Shown here piece by piece: positions 47,429 to 55,303 of a stretch of 64,000 bases of DNA; the first letter of the stretch is position 1, and the number at the start of each line of letters is the position of its first letter. Position numbers and translations under genes: made by a program. This DNA is from Cellulomonas terrae (GTDB lineage Bacteria > Actinomycetota > Actinomycetes > Actinomycetales > Cellulomonadaceae): positions 81,259 through 145,258 of the forward strand of contig NZ_BJWH01000009.1 in assembly GCF_007990265.1 (NCBI RefSeq). The letters are read 5' to 3'. The notes below the pieces were generated by a model that saw only the letters and a program-made list of their open reading frames with translations, searched no databases and was not told the origin of the DNA.

Positions 47429-48868
47429 ATGATGGGCGACGTGACGCGTCGCGGTTCGGCCGCTCCAGGCGCCCGCGCGGACAGCAGGTCCGCCGCGGGC
47501 ATCGTCGGCGTGCGCGCGCTCGCCCTCGCGGCGCACCGTCTCGACCGCTGCCGGTCGATCGACGAGGTCGCGCACGTCGCCACCTCGACGGGCGTCGAGG
47601 TGCTCGACGCCAAGCACGTCGCGTTCTGCCGCATCGACCAGGACACGTGCCGGACCGTCGTCGTCGAGCCGCCACCCGTCGCTCCCCGCGCGGTCTGGAT
47701 GGTGCGCGCCTCGTACCGCGCCGACGACCGCCCGGCGCTGCGCGCCCTCATCCGCGACCGCGCCAGCTGGGTCGCGCACGCGCGCACCGTGCACGACGAG
47801 CCGACCGTCCCGGACGACCCGGACGCCGGCGACCCCGTCGAGGTCGACACGCTCCGTGAGCTCGACGCCGCGACCGCGCTGGCGACGCCCCTGGTGGTCA
47901 ACGGCAGCGTGTGGGGTCAGCTCTACGCCGTCCGCGGTCGCCCCGGCCCGCCCTTCCGGGTCGACGACATCGCGCGCGCCGAGGTGCTCGCCGCACTCGT
48001 CGCCGGGGCCGTCGCGCGGGTCGACCTCGAGGCGCAGGTGCGTCACCTCGTCGCCGACGACCCGCTGACCGGCCTGGCCAACCGCCGCATCGCGGACGCG
48101 GAGGCCGAGGCGGCGCTCGAGTCCGGCCACGAGACGTGCATCGTCATGTGCGACGTCGACGGGCTCAAGCGGGTGAACGACGAGCTCGGTCACGACACTG
48201 GCGACGACCTGCTGCGCTCCGTGGCCGACGTGCTCGGTCGCGCGTCCGCCGCGCTCCCGGGGTCGACCGCGGCGCGCATCGGTGGCGACGAGTTCTGCCT
48301 CGTGACCGTCGGGCGCCGGCGCTCCGAGGTCGCCGACGTCATGGCGGCGACCATCGCGGAGTTCCCCCTGCCGCACGGTGCCGCGATCTCCTACGGCATC
48401 GCGTCGACGGCGGTCACCGGCTCGGTGTCCGCCCGGCACCTGTTCCGGCAGGCCGACACCGCCCAGTACAAGGCCAAGCGCGCGCGGGCACGGGCGCTGC
48501 GCTCGCTGGTCCCCGCCGCGGCGGACCCCGCAGTCACCGCCGAGCGCGTGCTCGTCGCCGGGACGGCCGCGATCGTCGCCGCGCAGTCCGGTGTCGTCCC
48601 TCGGCTGTGCGCGTTCGCCGCGGCGGCCACCGAGACGCTCGGCGGGTCCGCCTGGGCGGTCCTGACCCGTCGCAACCCCGCCGAGCCGCCGTCTGCGGTG
48701 GCGCGCGGCGGGAGCCCGGCGGAGCTCGGGGTCGAGTCGTCGACCGCCGTCGTCATCCACGACCTCTGGCAGGTCGAGATCGGCATGTCCGCCACGGCGG
48801 CGACCGGTGAGGTCGTCGCGACGTCCCTCGACGCGCTCGCGGCGGTCGCGATCCTCGGGGCCCGCTAG
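47429..48868 (+). CDS. GAF-GGDEF diguanylate cyclase
   Basis: The 479-residue cytosolic product has an N-terminal GAF-like sensor (about 30-200, HVATSTGVEVLDAKHVAFCR, ATALATPLVVNGSVWGQLYA). A GGDEF domain (about 205-350) follows, with DPLTGLANRR, CDVDGLKRVNDELGHDTGDD and an intact active motif ARIGGDEF. It should make cyclic di-GMP from GTP. The usual RxxD product-inhibition site is not seen before the motif. The last 120 residues (355-479) resemble a second, degenerate sensor-like domain. ATG 47429 is first of two adjacent ATGs. Its stop shares CTAG with the convergent gene. Confidence 0.88.
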   Translation: MMGDVTRRGSAAPGARADSRSAAGIVGVRALALAAHRLDRCRSIDEVAHVATSTGVEVLDAKHVAFCRIDQDTCRTVVVEPPPVAPRAVWMVRASYRADDRPALRALIRDRASWVAHARTVHDEPTVPDDPDAGDPVEVDTLRELDAATALATPLVVNGSVWGQLYAVRGRPGPPFRVDDIARAEVLAALVAGAVARVDLEAQVRHLVADDPLTGLANRRIADAEAEAALESGHETCIVMCDVDGLKRVNDELGHDTGDDLLRSVADVLGRASAALPGSTAARIGGDEFCLVTVGRRRSEVADVMAATIAEFPLPHGAAISYGIASTAVTGSVSARHLFRQADTAQYKAKRARARALRSLVPAAADPAVTAERVLVAGTAAIVAAQSGVVPRLCAFAAAATETLGGSAWAVLTRRNPAEPPSAVARGGSPAELGVESSTAVVIHDLWQVEIGMSATAATGEVVATSLDALAAVAILGAR

Positions 48869-50856
48869 CCGTGCAGCGGTAGCGTCAGGGTCGTCGGAGC
48901 GCCCTCGACGAGCCGGACGGGCACCCCCCAGTCCTGCGCGTTCAGGTGGCACGCCGGGTACTCGATCGCCGGGTCGGCGTCGCAGCTGGCCGCGTGCGCG
49001 GTGACGTGCAGGACGCCCTCGGTGACCGCGGGGTCGAGCCGCAGGAGCCGGTCGAGGGGCACGTCGTCGCCCGCGCCCTCCAGGAGCAGGCCGGGCGGGG
49101 TCGACGAGACCTGCAGGCGGGTGGACGGTCCGTAGCGGTCGTCGTACTTCTGCCCGGCGGCCGGGGTGAACACGACGTCGAGCCGCACCTCGCCGGGGGA
49201 CAGCTCGGTGACCGGCCGCTGCGTGCGGTGGGAGCCCGAGTCCAGGAGCCGCCCGGCGAGCGTCGCGGGCAGGGCGATCCGCGTGAGCCGGTGCGCGGCC
49301 GACTCGACGACGAGCAGCGTCGACCCGCCGTCGAGCACGACGATCCCGCTGGGCTCCGCCAGGTCGGTGGCCAGCGTGGTGACCTGGCCGTCGGCGTACC
49401 GGCGCACGGCGCCGTTGTACGTGTCGGCGACGACCACCGACCCGTCGGGCAGGACCGCGACGCCCAGCGGGTGCTGCAACCGGGCCTCCTCGGCCGGACC
49501 GTCGCGGTGGCCGAAGTCGAACAGCCCCTCGCCGACGACCGTGTGCACGGTCCGCTCCACCGGGTCCACCCGGCGCAGCGCCGACGTCTCGGAGTCGGCC
49601 AGCCAGATCCGGTCGTCGGCCGCCACGGCGAGTCCCGACGGCTGCGCGAACCACGCGTCGTGCAGAGGCCCGTCGAGCAGCCCCTCGTTCATGGTGCCGC
49701 CGAGCAGCTCGATCGAGCTCTGCTCGTCGTCGAACGCCCAGAGCGTGTGGTTGCCGGCCATCGCCACGACGAAGGCGCCCAGCGGCTGCGACCAGGCGAC
49801 GTCCCACGGGGAGGAGAGCTTGAGCCGACGAGGACCGGGCAGGAACGACGGCGCTCCGCCTGCCCGCCCGCTGCCGTCGGTCAGCGTCGTGAGCGTGGAC
49901 GCGTACGCGTCGGAGGCGTCGCCCGGCACGCCGACGACCGGCTCGAACGCGGGCTCCTCGTCCGGCTCGTCCCAGGGCTCGACGCCGAGGAAGTTGTCCG
50001 CGGCGCCGACCATGTACTGCTCACCCGTCCCGGCGACCGTGGACACGACCCCGTCGGCGAGCCGGACACCGCGCAGGGCGTGGTTGACCGTGTCCGCCAC
50101 CAGCACGTCGTACCCGAGCCGTGCGCGCAGCTCGTCCGGGACGAGGCACAGGCCGTTCGGCTCGCTGAACCTCGCCTCGTCGGGACCGCCGTCGACCAGG
50201 CCCCGCTCGCCGGACCCGATGCGGCGGACCAGGGTCTCCCCGTCGGCCTCGAGCTCGGCCAGGCTGTGGTGCCCGGCGTCCGCGACGAGCAGGTGCCCGT
50301 CGGGGAGCACGACCGCCTTCGCGGGGAACCGGAGCGTGCCCTCCGACGGCGCCGGCGGCACGTACGGTCCGTCGCCGCGGTGCAGCGTGCCCTTGGCCTC
50401 GTGCTCCGCGATCAGCTCGCCGACGAGGATCTCGACGTTGCGCTTGTGACCCTCGCCGGCCATCTGCGCGACGACGTAGCCCTCGGGGTCGATCACGACG
50501 AGCGTCGGCCACGCCCGCGCGGTGTACGCCGACCACGTGACCAGCTGCGGGTCGTCCAGCACCGGGTGGTGGACCTCGTAGCGCTCGACGGCGGCGGCGA
50601 GGGCCACCGGGTCGGCCTCGTGCACGAACTTCGGGGAGTGCACGCCGACGATCACGAGCACGTCGCGGTGCTGCTCCTCCAGCTCGCGCAGCTCGTCGAG
50701 GACGTGCAGGCAGTTGATGCAGCAGAACGTCCAGAAGTCGAGGATCACGATCTTCCCGCGCAGGTCCGCGAGCGTCACGTCCCGGCCGCCGGTGTTCAGC
50801 CACCCCCGCCCGACGAGCTCGGACGCACGGACCCGGGGCAGTCGACTCTCACGCAC
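48865..50856 (-). CDS. Thioredoxin-fold / NHL-repeat protein (NHLRC2-like)
   Basis: The product (663 residues from GTG 50856; GTG 50901 would add 15) begins with a thioredoxin-like domain (about 10-150) carrying FWTFCCINCLHVLDEL. Its CINC gives the redox CxxC pair. A six-blade NHL beta-propeller follows (about 160-540, for example ADAGHHSLAELEADG, DGRIGSGERGLVDGG-like turns, ADTYNGAVRRYADGQ), then a C-terminal beta-domain with HVTAHAASCDADPA. The order matches bacterial NHLRC2-like proteins. No signal peptide is visible, so it is probably cytosolic. Function is uncertain; thiol-redox signalling is usual speculation. It converges on the GGDEF gene. Confidence 0.88.
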   Translation of the reverse strand: MRESRLPRVRASELVGRGWLNTGGRDVTLADLRGKIVILDFWTFCCINCLHVLDELRELEEQHRDVLVIVGVHSPKFVHEADPVALAAAVERYEVHHPVLDDPQLVTWSAYTARAWPTLVVIDPEGYVVAQMAGEGHKRNVEILVGELIAEHEAKGTLHRGDGPYVPPAPSEGTLRFPAKAVVLPDGHLLVADAGHHSLAELEADGETLVRRIGSGERGLVDGGPDEARFSEPNGLCLVPDELRARLGYDVLVADTVNHALRGVRLADGVVSTVAGTGEQYMVGAADNFLGVEPWDEPDEEPAFEPVVGVPGDASDAYASTLTTLTDGSGRAGGAPSFLPGPRRLKLSSPWDVAWSQPLGAFVVAMAGNHTLWAFDDEQSSIELLGGTMNEGLLDGPLHDAWFAQPSGLAVAADDRIWLADSETSALRRVDPVERTVHTVVGEGLFDFGHRDGPAEEARLQHPLGVAVLPDGSVVVADTYNGAVRRYADGQVTTLATDLAEPSGIVVLDGGSTLLVVESAAHRLTRIALPATLAGRLLDSGSHRTQRPVTELSPGEVRLDVVFTPAAGQKYDDRYGPSTRLQVSSTPPGLLLEGAGDDVPLDRLLRLDPAVTEGVLHVTAHAASCDADPAIEYPACHLNAQDWGVPVRLVEGAPTTLTLPLHG

Positions 50857-50995
50857 CCCCCCATTCTGCGCGACCCGCGCCCCGCCCCGGGACGTCGGCA
50901 CCTCCGGTCGCGAGCGGACGTCCGACGATCTGGTCGCCCTGGCGCTCGGATCCGCGGACGCTACGCGGGCCGATCACCTCAGGCTGGGCAGGGCG

Positions 50996-52132
50996 TCAGG
51001 TGCGGTCGAGGACGTAGATGCGCGGGTGGTGGCCCTTGGCGAACACGCGGGTGGTGGAGCGGACCCGCCAGAGGGCGTCGGCGTCGCGCAGGCAGCGCTC
51101 CATGACCTTGACCTCGTGCGTGAGGACGACGAACCGGGCGCCGGGCGCGGCCACGTCGTAGGCGGCCTGGAGCATGCCGGCGTGGACCTCGGCGTTCGTG
51201 GCGTGCGCGCCGTGCAGGTCGCCCCACGGCGGGTCGGCCAGGAGCAGGTCCCAGCCTGTGCCGACGGCGTCAACGAGGGCGGGGCCGGTGCAGTCGGCCG
51301 ACACCAGCGCGGCGTCGACGGCGGCCGCACCGAGGTTCTCCGCCGAGGCGGTCAGGGCGTCGGCCGACAGGTCGACACCGGTGGCCTGCGCCGCGGGGCC
51401 TGCGGACAGCCGCTCGACCAGGAGGGTGCCGGAGCCGCACATCAGGTTGAGAACGCGGTCGTCGGGGAGCGCGCCGCCCAGGCGCACCATCGCCGCGGCG
51501 ATCGTCGCGTTCGCCGCGCCGGGGTAGTCCGCGACCCGCCACCGTCGCGCGGACAGGGGCCGTGCGCCGATGCGGACCAGGACGTCCCAGCCGGGGTCGC
51601 CGGACGCGCCGGCGCGTACCCCGCGGCGCACGCGGAGCACCAGCTCGCCCTGCTTCTCGTCGTACCGCAGGCCGGTGGCTTCGGCGAGCAGCTCCGCCAG
51701 CCGTGCGAACACCGCCGAGTCGCTGCCCGCGGCCTCGAACCGGAACGACGAGGAGCTGCCGACCTTCAGCGAGGCGTACATGGCGTCGACGATGCGCTGG
51801 AGGTGGTCGCCGCTGGTCAGCGACTTGGGGCGGGGGACGTCGAACCGCAGGACGACGAACGCGGCGACGGCGGTGCGCAGGTCCAGGACCGCGGTGAGCG
51901 GACCCCAGTGGGACACGTCGAGCGCGTCCTCGCGCCCGGGCACGGGGGTCGGGGGTCCGTCGAGCAGGAGGACCTCGGACGCCTCGTCGGCGAGCACGTC
52001 GCCGAGGCCCGGGAGGAACGTCAGCTCCAGGCTCGTGGACCGTCGGACCGGGGGACGAGTACGGGGTCGGCGCCCGACCGGGTGGCTGCCGTGATGGGCG
52101 GGAGGGGTGCCACCGCGTGCACGCTTGGCCAC
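50996..52132 (-). CDS. Class I SAM-dependent RNA/DNA methyltransferase (THUMP/RlmL-like)
   Basis: The 378-residue product has an N-terminal region of about 150 residues (SLELTFLPGLGDVLADEASE, VLRFDVPRPKSLTSGDHLQR) resembling a THUMP-type RNA-binding part. A Rossmann methyltransferase follows, with ARRWRVADYPGAANATIAAA, the SAM loop LNLMCGSGTLLVER and the catalytic LLLADPPWGDLHG (N/DPPW type, N2- or N6-amino methylation). It resembles RlmL/Trm11-like enzymes that methylate guanine in RNA. GTG 52132 lies 4 bp after the TetR stop, so the two are co-transcribed. Confidence 0.85.
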   Translation of the reverse strand: MAKRARGGTPPAHHGSHPVGRRPRTRPPVRRSTSLELTFLPGLGDVLADEASEVLLLDGPPTPVPGREDALDVSHWGPLTAVLDLRTAVAAFVVLRFDVPRPKSLTSGDHLQRIVDAMYASLKVGSSSSFRFEAAGSDSAVFARLAELLAEATGLRYDEKQGELVLRVRRGVRAGASGDPGWDVLVRIGARPLSARRWRVADYPGAANATIAAAMVRLGGALPDDRVLNLMCGSGTLLVERLSAGPAAQATGVDLSADALTASAENLGAAAVDAALVSADCTGPALVDAVGTGWDLLLADPPWGDLHGAHATNAEVHAGMLQAAYDVAAPGARFVVLTHEVKVMERCLRDADALWRVRSTTRVFAKGHHPRIYVLDRT

Positions 52133-52136
52133 CGGG

Positions 52137-52745
52137 TCAGGCCGGCACGGGCGCGGGGGCGGCGCCGACGGCGCGGAGCACGAACGCCTCGGTCTGGGCG
52201 ATCGCGCGGTCACGCTCGGGGCCGTCCGCGGGGACGCCACGACCGGACAGGCACGCATTGATCAGCGGCACCGTGACGTCGAGGTCCTGGGACGGGAACG
52301 CGCCGGACTCGATGCCCGCGGCGAGGATCCGGCGCAGGATCTGCTCGACCACCATGACGTGCTCGCGGACCCGCTGCTGGGTCCCGCGCGAGAGCACCGA
52401 GCGCAGCTCCGGGCCGGGCGCCAGGTGGTACACCTTCGTCAGCGCGGCCTGCTGGCGGACGTACGTCTGCAGCTGCTCGGTCGGGTCCTCGATGTCGTCC
52501 AGCGCGCGCTGCAGCGTGGCCGCGTACTGCTCGGTCTCGTGCGTGATGAACCCGAGCAGGAGGGACTCCTTGTCGGGGAAGTGGTTGTAGACGGCGGTGC
52601 GTCCGACGCCCGCGGCGGACGCGATCTCGGCGAGCGTGATCGCGTCGAAACCCTGGTCGGCCATGAGCGCCGAGAGGGCCGCGAAGAGCTTCTGGCGGGT
52701 CTGCTCCCGGTGCTCGTGCAGGGACCCGCCGATGATCTTGGGCAT
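52137..52745 (-). CDS. TetR/AcrR-family regulator
   Basis: The 202-residue product has the N-terminal HTH (about 20-62, LFAALSALMADQGFDAITLA then EIASAAGVGRTAVYNHFPDK) and a helical ligand domain (HVMVVEQILRRILAAGIESG, FVLRAVGAAP). A palindrome 3 bp upstream of its ATG is the likely self-operator. The downstream methyltransferase is in the same transcript. The inducer is unknown. Confidence 0.92.
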   Translation of the reverse strand: MPKIIGGSLHEHREQTRQKLFAALSALMADQGFDAITLAEIASAAGVGRTAVYNHFPDKESLLLGFITHETEQYAATLQRALDDIEDPTEQLQTYVRQQAALTKVYHLAPGPELRSVLSRGTQQRVREHVMVVEQILRRILAAGIESGAFPSQDLDVTVPLINACLSGRGVPADGPERDRAIAQTEAFVLRAVGAAPAPVPA

Positions 52746-52747
52746 CG

Positions 52748-52770
52748 TGACATCATCGCACGATCTGTCA
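52748..52770. promoter_or_regulatory. TetR operator
   Basis: TGACATCATCGCACGATCTGTCA is an imperfect 23-bp inverted repeat (TGACA/TGTCA arms, inner ATCG/CGAT) 3 bp upstream of the TetR ATG at 52745. This is the usual place for autorepression. Confidence 0.7.
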
Positions 52771-52962
52771 TCAAATGGGTGCGCGGCCCCGGCTGGCGGC
52801 CGAGGAAGACCGGTACAGCCGGCCGTTCCGCATGATCACGCGGCTGAACTGTCGGAAATGTCCACCGTTCGGCGGCTCGTGTTCGTACACTCGGACATGC
52901 GCGGGGGCCGGGCGGTCCCCGCGCGAACGTGCGTTCTCGACGGCGAGGTCGGGAGGAGACGG

Positions 52963-54225
52963 ATGACGGAGATCGTGGACACCGCCCGTGTGCGCGCTGC
53001 CCACGAGCGCTTCGTCACCACGGGACAGCTCTCCAGCCGCGCGGTGCGCACGCTGGTCGCCGACTCCTGGCGGCGCAGCCAGCGCAGCGGCGTCGACCCC
53101 GAGGTGCAGAACGCGCCCGTCGACATGGGCGGCAACGACCTCACCGGCTACCGCAGCTCCCTCGCGCTCGCGGCGGCCATGCCCGTCGTCCGCGACCTGC
53201 TCGTCGCCCCCGGTGCGGACGCCGGCTGGGTGACGGCGCTGACCGACGACGTCGGCCGGATGCTCTGGGTCGAGGGCGACCAGTCGCTGCGCCGCCGGGT
53301 CGAGGGCGTGGGCTTCGTGGAGGGCGGGGTGTGGCGCGAGGACTCCGCCGGCACCAACGCGCTCGGCACGGCCCTGGTCACCGACCAGCCCGTGCAGGTC
53401 GTCGAGGCCGAGCACTACGCCCGCAAGGTGCACCCGTGGAACTGCACGGCGGTCCCCATCCACGCCGCGAGCGGGCAGGTCCTCGGGGTCCTGGACGTCA
53501 CCGGCGGCCCGATGGTGGCGTCCGGTCTCGTGATGTCCCTGGTCCGCGCCACCGTCGCGGCCGTCGAGGCGGAGCTCGCGCGCGTCTCGGCCCCGCCGAC
53601 CCACCAGAACCCCGTCATCGTGCTCAGCGGCTCGACGACCGCGCGCCTGCGGGTGCTCACCTCACCGACGGTGCACATCAACGGCACCGACGTCCGGCTG
53701 AGCCTGCGGCACGCCGAGCTCCTGCTGCTCCTCGCCCGGCACCCCGCCGGGCTGAGCGCCGACGAGCTCGCGGTGCTGCTCAGCGAGCACGAGCTGTCGG
53801 ACGTCACCGTGCGGGCCGAGGTCTCGCGTCTGCGGCGGCTCGTCGGACCCCTGCTCAGCGAGTCCCGCCCGTACCGCCTCACGGCGCCGCTGCGCACCGA
53901 CGCCGACATGGTCCACGCGCTGCTCGACACCGGGGACGTCGACGCCGCCCTCACCGCCTACCCCGGACCGGTCCTCCCGCGGTCCGTGGCGCCGGGGGTC
54001 GAACGGATCCGCGACGAGCTCGCCGCCGACGTGCGCGCGGCCGTGCTGGCCAGCCCCCTGCCCGGGGTCGTGAGCCGCTGGCTGTCCTCCGACGCGGGTG
54101 CCGACGACTGGCAGGCCTGGGAGCGCCTGGCCTGGTTGGCACCGAAGGGGTCGCCGGTGCACGTGCGTGCCGTCGGCCGGCTCGACCTGCTGGGGCACCG
54201 CCTCGGAGCCCCCCCGCACGCCTGA
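52963..54225 (+). CDS. GAF-domain transcriptional regulator (AcoR-like)
   Basis: The 420-residue product has an N-terminal helical part with RTLVADSWRRSQRSGVDPEV, typical of AcoR/acetoin-type sensors, and a GAF domain (about 80-205, ADAGWVTALTDDVGRMLWVE, EDSAGTNALGTALVTDQPVQ, ARKVHPWNCTAVPIHAASGQ). The C-terminal winged-helix-like domain (about 235-330) includes LSLRHAELLLLLARHPAGLS and VTVRAEVSRLRRLVGP. No sigma-54 AAA domain is present. In actinobacteria such GAF regulators often sit beside aldehyde or alcohol dehydrogenase genes, which are absent here. ATG 52963 follows gggaggag. Confidence 0.88.
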   Translation: MTEIVDTARVRAAHERFVTTGQLSSRAVRTLVADSWRRSQRSGVDPEVQNAPVDMGGNDLTGYRSSLALAAAMPVVRDLLVAPGADAGWVTALTDDVGRMLWVEGDQSLRRRVEGVGFVEGGVWREDSAGTNALGTALVTDQPVQVVEAEHYARKVHPWNCTAVPIHAASGQVLGVLDVTGGPMVASGLVMSLVRATVAAVEAELARVSAPPTHQNPVIVLSGSTTARLRVLTSPTVHINGTDVRLSLRHAELLLLLARHPAGLSADELAVLLSEHELSDVTVRAEVSRLRRLVGPLLSESRPYRLTAPLRTDADMVHALLDTGDVDAALTAYPGPVLPRSVAPGVERIRDELAADVRAAVLASPLPGVVSRWLSSDAGADDWQAWERLAWLAPKGSPVHVRAVGRLDLLGHRLGAPPHA

Positions 54226-54252
54226 CGAGACCGCCCAGATCCGTCGTCTCAC

Positions 54253-54297
54253 CTGCAACCTTCCTGCAACGTGCCGCGCCCTACGTTCCTCACGTAG
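54253..54297. promoter_or_regulatory. Direct repeat and palindrome after the GAF regulator
   Basis: CTGCAAC is repeated at 54253-54259 and 54264-54270, eleven bases apart, so on one face of the helix. Next follows CTACGT-tcctc-ACGTAG (54281-54297). The block lies in the 183-bp gap after the regulator and should belong to the promoter of the small gene at 54409. Spacing suits an activator dimer. Confidence 0.5.
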
Positions 54298-54408
54298 CGA
54301 GGCGGCCCTTGCTGGCCGGGGGGTTGGACGAGCGGCGGCTGGGCGAGGATCGGAGGGGAGCTTCGCCCGGCCGCGGCGCTCACAGCAAGGGAACGACCAG
54401 GGGGTCAG

Positions 54409-54591
54409 ATGATCATCGACGCAGGAGAGCCCGGACGCGACGTCTGGCTCGACACGCGTGACGACGGCTGGATCGCGGGGGAGTTCGTCGCGCCCGCAGC
54501 GGGACGCATCGACGAGTCCCGCGACCGGAACCGCGAGCTGCCGAGCACGTCGTGGTTCCTGACGTACTCGGGGTACGAGGGCGACCACTAG
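54409..54591 (+). CDS. Small acidic protein (60 aa)
   Basis: ATG 54409 follows agggggtc, a strong ribosome-binding site. The 60-residue product (MIIDAGEPGRDVWLDTRDDG, DESRDRNRELPSTSWFLTYS) is soluble and acidic, with no recognised domain. The coding pattern is regular and the next gene starts 10 bp downstream, which supports it being real. Function unknown. Confidence 0.6.
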   Translation: MIIDAGEPGRDVWLDTRDDGWIAGEFVAPAAGRIDESRDRNRELPSTSWFLTYSGYEGDH

Positions 54592-54601
54592 CCTTCCCTG
54601 C

Positions 54602-55129
54602 ATGACGAACGAGGAGATCCAGCCCGACACCAAGGACTGGACCTGGGTCCTGTCGCAGCGGTGCCCCGAGTGCGGGTTCACCGCTGCCGACGTCGACGGA
54701 CCGGCCATCGCCGGCACCGTGCGCGAGCTCTCCCCGCGGTGGGTCTCCGCGCTGCACCGGGTGGACGCCCGGGAGCGTCCTGACCCGACCACCTGGTCGA
54801 CGCTCGAGTACGGGGCGCACGTGCGCGACGTCATGCGGATCTTCGGCGCCCGTCTCGAGCTGCTGCTGACGCAGGACGACCCGCTGTTCGAGAACTGGGA
54901 CCAGGACGCGACGGCCCTCGCCGACCGGTACGACCTGCAGGACCCGCAGGTGGTGGCCGGGGAGCTCGCCGAGTCGGCCGACAGCACCGCGGCCCTCTTC
55001 GACTCGGTGGCCGACGACCAGTGGGGCCGGTCGGGGCGGCGGTCGAACGGGTCGGAGTTCACGGTGCTGACGCTCGGGCAGTACTTCCTGCACGACGTGG
55101 TGCATCACCTGCACGACGTGCGTGCCTGA
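54602..55129 (+). CDS. DinB-fold metal-dependent protein with zinc-ribbon-like start
   Basis: The 175-residue product has an N-terminal RCPECGF motif (residues 20-26) and a DinB-like four-helix bundle. The DinB metal ligands appear as GAHVRDVMRIFGARLELL (His in helix 2) and YFLHDVVHHLHDV (two His near the C-terminus). DinB-like proteins include mycothiol-dependent transferases and methyltransferase-associated enzymes; the exact activity here is unknown. It is downstream of the 60-residue gene and probably co-transcribed. Confidence 0.82.
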   Translation: MTNEEIQPDTKDWTWVLSQRCPECGFTAADVDGPAIAGTVRELSPRWVSALHRVDARERPDPTTWSTLEYGAHVRDVMRIFGARLELLLTQDDPLFENWDQDATALADRYDLQDPQVVAGELAESADSTAALFDSVADDQWGRSGRRSNGSEFTVLTLGQYFLHDVVHHLHDVRA

Positions 55130-55167
55130 ACTCTCGCGACAGGGAAGCGCTCGCCGCGATCGGACGC

Positions 55168-55223
55168 GTTGTCCACAGGGTGTGTCCACAGCCGTGTGCA
55201 ACACGCCGGAACCTGTGGACAAC
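55168..55223. promoter_or_regulatory. Cluster of DnaA-box sequences
   Basis: TTGTCCACA at 55169-55177 (plus), GTGTCCACA at 55182-55190 (plus, one mismatch) and TTGTCCACA on the minus strand at 55214-55222 match the actinobacterial DnaA box (TTGTCCACA). The two outer boxes form a perfect 12-bp inverted repeat, GTTGTCCACAGG/CCTGTGGACAAC. The cluster is intergenic, 81 bp upstream of the 55304 start. No dnaA, dnaN, rpmH or parAB gene is nearby, so it is not the usual oriC. Confidence 0.65.
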
Positions 55224-55303
55224 TCGCTGACCAGCCCGGACTCGCCGGAAGGCACGCCGAAACTTCACCCGCTCGCATCACAACCTGTGTACGGTCCTCC
55301 GGC

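Noticed and set aside
47360..49807. 815-residue minus-strand open frame
   Set aside because: Antisense to the GGDEF gene and a shadow of the thioredoxin-NHL gene; low-complexity Arg/Gly/Ala product. It results from high GC and lack of stop codons.
55168..55223. DnaA-box cluster as chromosomal oriC
   Set aside because: No dnaA, dnaN, rpmH, rnpA or parAB nearby, only three boxes and no AT-rich unwinding region.
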